Below are positions 15,801-26,603 of a stretch of 64,000 nucleotides of DNA, in pieces. The stretch is from assembly GCA_963995525.1 (NCBI GenBank), contig OZ023213.1, positions 51,455,856-51,519,855 of the forward strand, written 5' to 3'. Position numbers and translations under genes: made by a program. The stretch is from Escarpia spicata (taxonomy: Eukaryota; Annelida; Polychaeta; Sabellida; Siboglinidae). The notes beneath the pieces were generated by a model. It had not been told where the DNA came from and ran no database searches. It worked only from the letters and a program-made list of their open reading frames with translations. Every line of letters starts with the position of its first letter. Positions within the stretch are counted from its first letter, which is position 1.

Positions 15801-17305
15801 TCCGGCCCTGGACAATGGTTTTACATGTCCAGCATTAACATACACAGTCAGCCCCTGGACATTGGTTTTACATGTCCAGCATTAACATACAGAGTCCGGC
15901 CCTGGACATTGGTTTTACATGTCCAGCATTAACATACACAGTCCGGTCCCGGGCATTGGTTTTGCATGTCCAGCATTAACATACACAGTCCGGCCCTGGG
16001 CATTGGTTTTACATGTCCAGCATTAACATACACAGTCAGGCCCTGGACATTGGTTTTACATGTCCAGCATTAACATACAGAGTCCGGCCCTGGGCATTGG
16101 TTATACATGTCCAGCATTAACATACACAGTCAGTCCCTGGGCATTGGTTTTACATGTCCAGCATTAACATACACAGTCCGGCCCTGGGCATTGGTTATAC
16201 ATGTCCAGCATTAACATACACAGTCATTCCCTGGGCATTGGTTTTAAATGTCCAGCACTAACATACACAGTCAGCCCCTGGGCATTGGTTATACATGTCC
16301 AGCATTAACATACACAGTCCGGCCCTGGGCATTGGTTTTACATGTCCAGCATTAACATACACAGTCCGGCCCTGGGCATTGGTTATACATGTCCAGCATT
16401 AACATACACAGTCCGGCCCTGGACATTGGTTTTACATGTCCAGCATTAACATACACAGTCAGGCCCTGGGCATTGGTTTTACATGTCCAGCATTAACATA
16501 CACAGTCAGGCCCTGGACATTGGTTTTACATGTCCAACATTAACATACACAATCAGGCCCTGGACATTGGTTTTACATGTCCAGCATTAACATACACAGT
16601 CATTCCCTGGGCATTGGTTTTACATGTCCAGCATTAACGTACACAGTCAGGCCCTGGACATTGATTATACATGTCCAGCATTAACATACACAGTCCGGCC
16701 CTGGGCATTGGTTTTACATGTCCAGCATTAACATACACAGTCCGGCCCTGGGCATTGGTTTTACATGTCCAGCATTAACATACACAGTCAGCCCCTGGAC
16801 ATTGGTTTTACATGTCCAGCATTACCATACACAGTCAGGCCCTGGGCATTGATTATACATGTGCAGCATTAACATACATAGTCAGGCCCTGGGCATTGGT
16901 TTTACATGTCCAGTATTAACATACACAGTCCGGCCCTGGGCATTGGTTTTATATATCCACCGTTAACATACACAGTCAGACCCCGGGCATTGGTTTTATA
17001 TGTCCAGCATTAACATACACAGTCCGGCCCTGGGCATTGGTTTTACATGTCCAGCATTAACATACACAGTCAGGTCCCGGGCATTGGTTTTACATGTCCA
17101 GCATTAACATACACAGTCCGGCCCTGGGCATTGGTTATACATGTCCAGCATTAACATACATAGTCAGACCCCTTGGCAATGATTCCACCGTTAAAAAAAA
17201 TTGTCCTGATACATAATCAGCCCCTGGGCATTGATTTTAAATGTCCAGCATTAACATACACAGTCCGGCCCTGGGCATAGTTTTATATGTCCACCGTTAA
17301 CAAAA
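893..17305. repeat. 47-bp satellite array, about 346 copies
   Basis: A head-to-tail array of a 47-bp monomer that begins AGTCCGGCCCTGG and ends AACATACAC. Monomers differ at a few positions: GGACAT or GGGCAT, GTCCGG or GTCAGG or GTCAGT, TTTTAC or TTATAC, and rare forms such as CACCGTTAACA. Most are full length; occasional ones differ by one or two bases. Rare variants recur at spacings that are multiples of 47 bp, which shows a higher-order organisation. From about 17165 the array decays (A-rich interruptions, lost bases) and ends near 17305. No stop-free reading across the array looks protein-like; the short ORFs here are by-products of a 47-bp period cycling through three frames. Possible roles (heterochromatin, centromere or a plain minisatellite) cannot be told from sequence. 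Confidence 0.97.
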
Positions 17306-17760
17306 ATGACTAAACATATGTGATAAGAAATAATAACAAAGTGTTACTGTTCACCCACGAAGAGAGACCTGAAGTCGAGTGTAACTAATTATAACGAGCA
17401 TTTACGCACCCCGATTGCGAGGGTATGCCGGGGGATACAACACTCAACTCCGGCATTTCCGACGAATTTAAATTGAAGAGGCTAAACCGCCTACAATAAC
17501 TACACAAGAAAGACACCGCTGTACCTCGGGACGACGGTCATCGAAGGTCGTCACGTGAAGAAACCGGACGTATATGGCAGCACCACGGTACACCGTGGGC
17601 ATCGACAGGCGTCACGTAATGAACGAACGTATACGGCAGTACGACGGTACACGTTGGATGTTGACAGGTGTCACATAGAGAACGAACGTATACGGCAGTA
17701 CGACGGTCCACTGTGAGAGTCAACAGGCGTCACGTGGAGAACGAACGTGACGAAGATCAT
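17306..17760. repeat. Dispersed repeat A, copy 1
   Basis: This segment starts around AACATATGTGATAAG and includes TTACTGTTCACCCAC and ACCCCGATTGCGAGGGTATG. It then holds about three units of a 60-bp tandem repeat (17556-17745) built around GTATACGGCAGTACGACGG. The same order of blocks recurs at 57785-58160, on the same strand, at perhaps 75-85% identity by eye. Nothing coding is recognised. It begins exactly where the satellite decays. It could be a non-autonomous mobile element or a piece of a larger one; no terminal repeats were identified. Confidence 0.75.
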
Positions 17761-19927
17761 TAGTGAGACGATACTCTGAATTGTCGAGAAGTGAGTGAAT
17801 ACGAACTGTAAAACCCATCCTCTAGTCTTCACGGTGTACAATATACGACACGAATCAGCTGTACATGCAGCAACAACCAATCTTGTCCAAGAGCAATAAT
17901 GGAAGAACGGATGCTCTCGGCTTCGAAGTCTTGTAGAGCCATGACGGTTGCCACTGGACATTCTCCCAAGTAGTCAAACGCAACTATTAAACAAGGCTGG
18001 CTGCATTAAAATATTGATGAAGTTACACCTTCAACACACGGGCGACAAAACACGTCGATAATAAGTCCCGTGTCACGGAGACAAGATAACACAAGCTCAC
18101 AGCAATGCAATTACCGTCGTCTGTCGGTAAAATGGCCGTAATTCTCTTAAATACGCTAATGGCGACCAAGCGCCGGAAGTCTAACTAGCCAATGGCAAAA
18201 CATAACGGAAACTAAACCATCCAAGAAACTTCGCTCCTGAATCTATAGAACCAACGATCAAACTCTATTCAACTCGTTGGGTTAAAAATTAATATTCTTG
18301 CGTAATAAACACACAATTGTTAACTCATGAAAATCTCAAATTACGTCAGTCACATCTAAATTTAATATCACCAGAATCCCTGAATTGGGACGAAATAACG
18401 TTAATAATAAAATATATTAACGTTCACAACTCATCACGTTACATTAGTAAAATAAATATTCCATTCCGACATGAGGTGTGAACCATTTACTCGCACCTGC
18501 CCGGTGCAATAGACAACCTTCGTATTTCACGCTACTAAGTTCTTCTAATATCACTAGAAGTGACTTGTAGTAGCACCACGTTATCGGTTAGGTTAAATCG
18601 GTTCTACTCATACAAAATTTGATGTTCCTAGTCGTAAAATTAGTATAATTAGTCAAATAGAATGTGTTAGCCAGCCGATGACATTACTTGCGCATTGGTC
18701 GCAAGTTCGCCCTAGTGTAGCATTTTTCGTTCATGCACCCGAGGAATGGCAACACCATACAAGGGAATTCCTGCCTAGTTTATTGATTATTCCTTTAATT
18801 TTTGAGCCAGACTAATTCTACTCAAACCACTTTGTGACAATAATTACATTAAAGTGTTGCTTTCTGTTCACCAAGTGCGGCTCCGTCGTACTTCTGATGA
18901 GCCTGATCCTCTGCGGCGGCGTTGCTGGCAATCTGCTCATATCGGTCCAACCGTCAAAGTCTCTCTACTCCGACGTCAACGTGACACGTTTATTTACAGC
19001 CAGCAATCATGCGTTGCCTTAAACGGTCGTACTATAGGGCGTGTGGAATGACTGTAAGAGATGCCCTTGACTTGTGGTTATTTCCATCTGTAATTGTCTC
19101 CTGCTCTTCATCACATCAGAAACTAAAATAACTATTACCTTTATATACAAAACGAATCTTATTCAGACTATCCGGGATGTTTTGTGTCTCCTAAAACATT
19201 AGATAGGAGCAAAGGTACCAACTGGCTGGTGATAGCATGCGTGGATAGATTATGCTGAAATCCCTACGAAACAACTCCCACAGATATCTGCCTACTACCG
19301 TTGAATAAAGTTTGACTCAACTGTGTGATTAATGGTTGATCATTGATTGATCAATGATTGATGATTCATATTGGTAACATATGTTATAATTCTCATCTAA
19401 GACTATTTGGATGAGAATATTTAATTCCGAAAATATCATGGGAACATTGAAGGCATATGGGTGGTCATTCACAAACCATTATTACATAATTATTATATGC
19501 CTGATGGGTATGAAAATTAGATATAATATGGCTGATGTGTCATGCTTCACAGACGTATAGAAGTGTATCAATATTTTGAGAATTGTGGATGTTATGGCAT
19601 TTTATCGACTACACCTCAAAATGCTATCCACGCCACTCAGTTTTTTCCACAATAGTTCTGGCTAATAACCTCATGTGTCCTCATTCAAGGTTCCAAATAC
19701 AACAGCATGTTGGCTTACATCCCTACATATGGAAAGTAGGTGATAGCATTGCAGCACGCACAAGTTTCCGAGTAAAATCACTCTTAATCTTTTCCCCATT
19801 TCCATGACAACAAGTGTTCCGTGAAAGTACTAAATTCGCAAACTAGATGTCTACATGCATGCTATATACGTACAAACAGTGACATTTCTATGCAGTTAAT
19901 TGTATTTCCTATCAACATTTATGCGTC
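17761..19927. other. No gene recognised
   Basis: AT-rich non-coding sequence. Short ORFs near 18834-19051 resemble no family I know. A small cluster of TTGATCA/TTGATTGATCAA repeats lies at 19333-19366. Confidence 0.5.
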
Positions 19928-22431
19928 ATGTATATTATAACCTTGTGTCTTTTTTCAGCTGATTTAAACGCGGTTGTTGCTCTTCTTGCTCGTATCTTTC
20001 AGCTAGTGAAGCATGTGCACGAGAGGAAGATGAGTCTGGATGATGCACTCAAGAGCTCCACACTCGGTCACATCCAGATTGCACTTGATGACTGGCGGGC
20101 CTCAATGCAAAAGCATGTAACCGCCAGGCTGTGGATGCAGTATCAGAGAATGGTCGCATTTCTGAGGACCTTCATCCGATCTGCGCATTTTGGAAGCTGA
20201 CCCCTGTATTTATAGTCTTTGTGTTAAATGAAGGTTTATCTTGCAGCCGCAGGGCACAATAACTATACAAAATCTCTTGCGCTGTTCATCCCAAAAATGC
20301 TGGACCTCGAGAGCACTCACCCAGCCGTACATGTAGCTTACATGAAGGGTACCTTCCCGGTCAGGAGAAGTGATGGTGCATGGTCAGGATATTCACAGAT
20401 CTCTTCATAGAGCAAGTTCTGATGGCTGGCATTAAGTCAAGTGGCTGTCTAACGCACGGCCGTGGCTTCAATGAGAGTACTCGTCTTCTCTTCCGGCTCT
20501 CCAGACCCTTATGTGCTGATGTCAGCCAGTACATTTTCGAGATAGCGGGGTTCTCTTTGAATGCAAGTGATGGGAATCGTGACCTGGCAGCATCACGCAT
20601 CCGACGTGACCTGGCAGCATCACGCATCCGACGTGACCTGGCAGCATCACGCATCCGACGTGACCTGGCAGCATCACGCATCCGAAGTGACCTGGCAGCA
20701 TCACGCATCCGACGTGACCTGGCAGCATCACGCATCCGACGTGACCTGGCAGCATCACGCATCCGACGTGACCTGGCAGCTTCACACATCCGACGTGACA
20801 TGGCCGATATACAGAAGCTGCTTCAGGTATTTGTTGAGCGGGGACCATTCAACACAACCTCAGAAAATCTTGTTAGTCTCTCAACAGGGTTGGTGGCAGA
20901 GGGGTCAGTAAACGTGGTCGATACTCGGAGAGAAGATCCTAACTTCCATGGTCGATCATTCTGTGGCAGAGTACACGTTCTACCAGAAGAATCAAGTGAA
21001 GACTCTAGCCTCAGTTGTCCATGTCAAAACTGCTTCCGGGGAACGAATCGAGATGGATCCCAAGCGTCTATACCAGCGTATTCTTGTTACGGGTATCGGC
21101 GATATCCCCATGCATGACTTCTTCAAATATGAGTTGTGCTCTTTCCCCCATCTCTCTTTGACAATCACATGCGCATGTGGACTGGGGACAAAACGGAGCT
21201 CATACACCATCTCCTGAAGCTTTTCCCTGCATGCATCGTCTCAGCCACGCTCGACAAGGGCTTGCAGTTTATTGTTGATGGGGGATGATTGCTCCACAAG
21301 TTCCCATGGCCCAAGCACTCCATCTATGCCGAGAACTGCGCTATGTATATCCGGCATTTACGCAGCAGCCATGGCCGTGCGTTGGTTGTGTTTGACGGAT
21401 ATCACGGCTCCAGCACTAAGGACGAAGCCCATCGTCGTAGGACAAGGAACGACGTTGGTGCTTCAGTCTCAGTTTCCGCAGAAATGCGTTTAACCATGAG
21501 CAAAACAGCTTTCCTTGCCAACACATCAAACAACCTCATCAACCTCCTTGCAGAACATATCGTCAAAGCAGACATCACAGTTCAGCACGCATATGGGGAT
21601 GCTGACTACATAATTTGAATGTTGGCATGCCTTTCTGCGAAGAAAACGCCAAGAGCTGTTGTCTCAGAAGATTCAGACGTATTTCAACTCATGATACATC
21701 ACGCTGATGCCTCAGATAAGAGTGATAATATGTACATGGTGACATCAAAACAGACGGTGTGCATCACTGCATTGAAGAAGAATATGGATCCAGCCCTCTC
21801 AGAAGCTGTGCTCTTTCTGCACGATCTCAGTGGGTGTGATACCACGTCAATGTCATATGGAATAGGAAAGTGACCGTTCTCACGAAGTATGCAGCACTAC
21901 AAAAGTCCACCTCCATATTCTTGTCTCAATCTTCCTCGAAAGAGGACATCGAAAAAGCAGGAGAGGATGCCCTGCTGGTGATGTACGGATGAACCACATC
22001 ACTATGTCTCAACTCCGTACGGGTGGCGAAGTTCCTGCTGAAGGTAGCTACTTCTACACAATACGTGTCTCTAGAAAAGCTTCCGCCAACGAATGATACA
22101 GCCGCCCTCCATATAGCCATCGGACTTATCACCAGGTGCAGGGATGGCGTAGCAACGATATCTCCCAGAGCTTTGGGGTTGGGTAGCATCTTCTCTTAGT
22201 CTCGAGCCTATCAGAATGTCTCAGCCTGCGGCACCAGAGCGACTCCTCAAGACAATTCGATGCAATTGCTGCGGTCACTGCGATAAGAAAACGTGCACCT
22301 GCCGTAAGATTGGACTGCAGTGCACACCAGCATGTGGCCAGTGCAAGGACATCACATGCATGGATGTGACACAAGTGGAGAGCCAGGATGATGATGACCG
22401 GGATGTTGGTCAGGATCATACAGGATTGTAA
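19928..22431 (+). pseudogene. PIN/flap-nuclease-like multicopy gene remnant with Cys-rich tail
   Basis: Fragments in successive plus-strand frames line up with a protein type found in many copies in invertebrate genomes (recalled pattern, not searched). In order they are: a helical region (19960-20199); FTDLFIEQVLMAGIKSSG (from about 20391); a 9-residue repeat block (20578-20806); GPFNTTSENLVSLSTG; then VVFDGYHGSSTKDEAHRRRT, HAYGDADYII, VVSEDSDVFQLMIHHA and FLHDLSGCDTTS. The last four resemble the acidic active-site blocks of PIN/FEN nucleases. It ends with a Cys-rich segment, CNCCGHCDKKTCTCR (22261 on), probably zinc-binding. Frameshifts near 20940, 21130 and 21290, a stop at 21616-21618 and another break near 21870 make it a pseudogene, or far less likely a gene with unseen introns. 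It may derive from a transposon; function unknown. Confidence 0.65.
20578..20806 (+). repeat. 27-bp coding minisatellite
   Basis: About 8.4 tandem copies of a 27-bp unit starting CGTGACCTGGCAGCATC, in frame with the surrounding PIN-like remnant and encoding the nonapeptide RDLAASRIR. Copies differ by single bases (CGAAGTGAC once, CTTCACACATCC in the last). The reading continues on both sides into family-like sequence, so this looks like expansion of one ancestral nonapeptide inside the gene. Confidence 0.9.
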
Positions 22432-23510
22432 ATAGACAATTGAAACGTGACTTTGAATTATGATCACCTGTAAAATGTGGTTTAAATGATTAGGCATAGT
22501 AAATTATGTTGCAATGACACCTAAGTATGTGGTTGTAACGTCATTTCGTTGCAAAGTCATGCCATTGTGGTCCGAATCAAGCTTATTTTCCAGATTATTA
22601 TATCAATTTTTTACCTTGACCTTATCGCATGACCTTGACCTATATCGACCTCCAAAATGTCACCAAATGAATGGATATTCTAAAATTATTTGGAAATGAC
22701 ACCTCAAACGTGTTTTTATGTTGCTTAGTTCCAACATTAGATCCATTTGAATATTAAGCCCTGTATAATGTATCAAATATAACACACTACAATAAGGATT
22801 AACCTATACAATCAATACATTCGATATTCGCATTATCTGACTACATATTTTTTTCAAATATTTGTTACGTAGCATCATTAAAAAAAATACCCATAGCATT
22901 ACAATTCCCATAACAATGGTTTTTCATTTGCGTAATTTAAGAACCCTGCTTACAGTTATTTAATTACATCCTTTATATGTTTACATATAATAAAACTATG
23001 ATATTGTGTGCATGATTATTTGCGAGGTATTGAATAATACAGTACTCAGTGTTAATTATATGCACATCATTATTATGAACATACAGCGTATGTTCATAGT
23101 GTACTTTACAAGCTAGCCTAGTATAAGTTAATGTCTAGTTGAATGATGTCGAAGAAATAAAAGTTATGTTAAATTGAAGAGTGAACTGATAATGAGTATT
23201 GAATGTGACAAGCGATGCGAACGTTTATAGATCAAGGTCTCATTGTTTCCAACTATTGAGTATTACTAGCATTTCAAGTAATACTGTATGTTACTTTAAT
23301 GGATTAGCTACAACAATGTGCAACCTTATGGCAGCGAAATTATTGGGTTTTTTCAATGGATTTACGCTGTACCGAGGATCACAAATACCATCATTTCTTC
23401 GTGAAACTACAGTGATTCTCACGGTACATTTTTTATACGTCAAGACAGTGTACCTTGTCTGTGATTTGTATATGTTATAAATGAATACTGTCAGCCAACC
23501 GTGACGTTAA
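22432..23510. other. No gene recognised; AT-rich
   Basis: AT-rich sequence with no credible coding region. At 22613-22643 there are two TGACCTT(GA) motifs, the complement of the TCAAGGTCA nuclear-receptor monomer site, with no gene beside them to regulate. Confidence 0.5.
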
Positions 23511-25705
23511 CGAAGTTGGCGGTCGACTTCAGGTCCCTGCAGACCTGACAACGCCCGTGAGTTACATACTTTGGCAGGCTGTAACTGTGCGACGTTCTTC
23601 ATTCGGGCTCTTTGGCCTGGTTCCAGGGGTGTCACTTCCCGATTGCCCGATGCGACATATTCCTTAATAAGACGTCCAACCTTACGTGGAAAACGAGGGG
23701 GCACGCGCAAACAGCGCGCGATCCCAACGCTGATTACTGACCATTTGAGTATGTTACACGAGCTGCAAAGGTTGTCAGAGCAAATAATGCAGCCCATATG
23801 GTAAATTTACACTGTCAGTTCGAAATAAAGCTCTGTCGCTGGCAGACCTGGTAATTTCCAGGGACATCGACGTATTAGCGTTGACAAAAACCTGGCTTGG
23901 AACAGACACTGACAATCAGGTGATAAAAGAACTATTCATTTCAACATACCTCTCGCTATAAGTTCGATGCCGCGTCAAAACCTGCCCAGAAGCGCGGTGG
24001 TGGAGTGGGCTTAATGTATAAATCCGGCATGAAAGTTGAGAATGTGTCATCAAGTCATAATAGGCCTAAATCACCCATTTTGAAAATGCCGACTATTATA
24101 TTACGACACGTGGCGCCAAGTTCAGATTGGGTGTTATATATCGCTCGCCACCGTCTAAACGAAACGGCTTCACATCATCTGTTTTCTTCGAGCAGTGGTC
24201 AGCATACTTGGACACCGTGATGCTGGACCCGCATGACATCGTTATTACCGGCGATCTGAACTTTCATCTTGACATTATATCAGATCCTGACGCACGGTAT
24301 TTTCTGAGACGCCCGCTGATCGGGGCATGAACCAAATAATTACAGATGGCACGCACAATAAAGGTCACCTCCTGGATGTTGTTATCGTTCGAAACAACAG
24401 TGCAATAGTTACTGTACGACCGGGTGTGTATGACCCGTGCTTATATGACACACATGGAAATCCATCTGGTGATCACATGGCCCTCACGTTCTGTGTAAAT
24501 GCCACACAGCCTGCTCGAATGCGTAAAGAGATTGCGTCATATACGTCTTCCTGATTTCAAACGTGACATTACCTCTTTGCTACATGATATAAACAGTGAG
24601 GCATCCGTTAGTGACATGGTTGCCACATATAACAATGGTTTACGTCGGCTTGTTGACAAACATGCCCCACTGCGGAAGACGACCATAACATTGCGACCGG
24701 ACTGTCCGTGGTACATTGACGAGCTTCGTGACGAGAAACAGCGTCGACGGTGAGCTGAGCGCATATGGGGACAAACTCGTCTTGAGGTACACAGGCAGGC
24801 GTATCGCGCTCAATGCGTGGTCTTCAACAACATGCTGGTTAACACAAAGAAAAACTACTACACGGCTAAGATCGCCAACTGCAAAAATGACCAAAAACAA
24901 CTATTTTGCATCACAAGAAACAACATGGGCAATAGTGGCATAACGACAATGCCATCGTATGTGTGTCCGGTGGACAAGGCGCAACGCTTTGGTTTATTGA
25001 GAAAGTTTCTAACATCAGAAAATACATTGTTGACTGCGGTGAGGATCGTTCGGACATTACTTTGGCTGCTATGAGCAACGACGAGGCATCCAGTGGTGTC
25101 CCACTAGTTTGCTTTGAGACAGTCACTGAATCGGATTTTGAACGATTAGTTGCATCCGTTCCGGTTAAATCGTGTGAATTAGATCCAGTACCGACGTGGC
25201 CGCTAAAGCAATGTTCGCATGAGTTAGTTCCACTAATCACCGCTACGATAAACGCGTCTCTTACCTCATCAAATGTACCTGCTGACTTCAAGCATGCAAT
25301 CGTTAAACCACTCCTGAAAAAAACCTGGCTAAAGACATTTTGAGCGACTACCAGCCAGTGTCGAACTTGCCATTTGTGTCCAAATTGGTTGAAAAAGTCG
25401 CTGCAAAACAAATTGTCACGCACGTTAATGAACATGCTCTGAACGACCCTTTTCAGTCCGCATACCGTCGTGGACATTCGACAGAAACAGCGCTACTCCG
25501 TGTCAAGAATGACATTGCTGCGACTCTGGATAGGAAATGTACAACAATTCTCGTGATGCGTGATTTGTCGTCCGCGTTTGACACAATCGATCATGAGTTG
25601 CTGATGACACGACTTTAACACTGATTCGGTATCAGCGATAAGGTGCTTGCGTGGCTGAAATCATACATTAGCGAACGGTATCAGAAAGTGACAGTGGGAA
25701 GTGCC
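23511..25705 (+). mobile_element. L2/CR1-like LINE, endonuclease plus partial RT, decayed
   Basis: An apurinic-type endonuclease is followed by the start of a reverse transcriptase. The endonuclease begins near 23817 (SVRNKALSLADLV), with LALTKTWLGTDTDN, LGVIYRSPPSKRNGF (24124 on), VITGDLNFHLD (24240 on) and a SGDHMAL-type end (about 24465). The linker and RT follow: DKHAPLRKT (about 24655), ELDPVPTW, LKTF then LSDYQPVSNLPFVSKLVEK (25340 on), RRGHSTETALLRV and DLSSAFDTIDHELL (motif A). It breaks off near 25705, before the VPQGS and YADD blocks, where dispersed repeat B begins. Several stops and frameshifts are present, and the usual catalytic Glu of the LTETWL block is Lys here, so it is inactive. 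Confidence 0.85.
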
Positions 25706-26603
25706 ATTTATATTGGGACATTTCAAATGTTTGTTCCTTCATTTTTCCGTAGCGTATAGCGTTTGTACATTCTAAATTCCTCTGGTGGTGTTATAGTTCG
25801 TCATGTTCAATTCCTTCTTCTTTTCTCCCGAATTTGACAGTCCATTTTTTCTCGGGACATGTACATTGGGGAGTATTAATTAAAGCTACGACAACAACAT
25901 TAAAAGTTAATGTTACCGGCATTTCGACAACATTATTACATTAAAACACTCTCGGTTATTAAATTAACACACCTTCAGGCTAGGTGACAATTAGTATCAA
26001 TTCATGTGTGACAATTATCACACGAATCACTCTTTCGGCTCAGACGAGGTGTACAAAAGAGCCTTGGGCCTGTAATTGCAAAAGCCAATGCAAAAAGAAA
26101 CATTCCGAACGTTATTACTTTCAAGAAATTAAACCGGCACATCACAGTGCAACGGTTTTAATTTTCGAATAGAGAACACGAAGCTTTTTCTGAATGTTGT
26201 GTTACAAAACCATGCGTGTCGTTGCAAATGACATACCACAACGTTGTGAAACTAGGGAATTCATTTATTTAATGAAAGCATTCTTAACAAAACCCGCCCC
26301 GCTATGAATGCCTGAAGTGCTGCAATATGCGTGCAATATGAAAGCAGTACAATTACGTTGGAGAATATCTGTCAACATCGTCTACTGTTGCGTGATACTC
26401 CACTGCGAAATTAATTTCATTACCCGAAGGCTCATTGTTAGATACAGGCGGAACGTATAGTCGACAGCTTGCCTGGTTGTTTACCGGGGGTTAACTGCTG
26501 CTAAGTAATTAAAATCGTGTTATTTATTTTGTTGAGAACGAATACTCAAAATATGCTTTTAAGTGGAGTTCTGCAATCGATTTCAATGTTGTCTAGTTTT
26601 GTA
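25706..26603. repeat. Dispersed repeat B, copy 1
   Basis: It starts near GGGACATTTCAAATGTTTG and ends near CTAGTTTTGTAG. The same blocks in the same order and orientation occur at 47015-48088: TCCGTAGCGTATAGCGTTTG, CACCTTCAGGCTAGGT, CACGAATCACTCTTTCGGCT and AATTGCAAAAGCCAATGC. Both copies contain a short related reading frame (CNCKSQCKKKH here, CNCKCQCKKQH there), though nothing shows that it is translated. It directly follows the broken LINE. No terminal inverted repeats or target duplications were identified. Class unknown. Confidence 0.78.

Noticed and set aside
893..17305. CRISPR-like array of repeats
   Set aside because: The units are contiguous 47-mers with no unique spacers, in an animal-type genome.
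17538..17961. Minus-strand ORFs with a VTPVDAHGVP-type repeat
   Set aside because: They follow the 60-bp tandem units of dispersed repeat A; the second copy has different breaks and no consistent frame.
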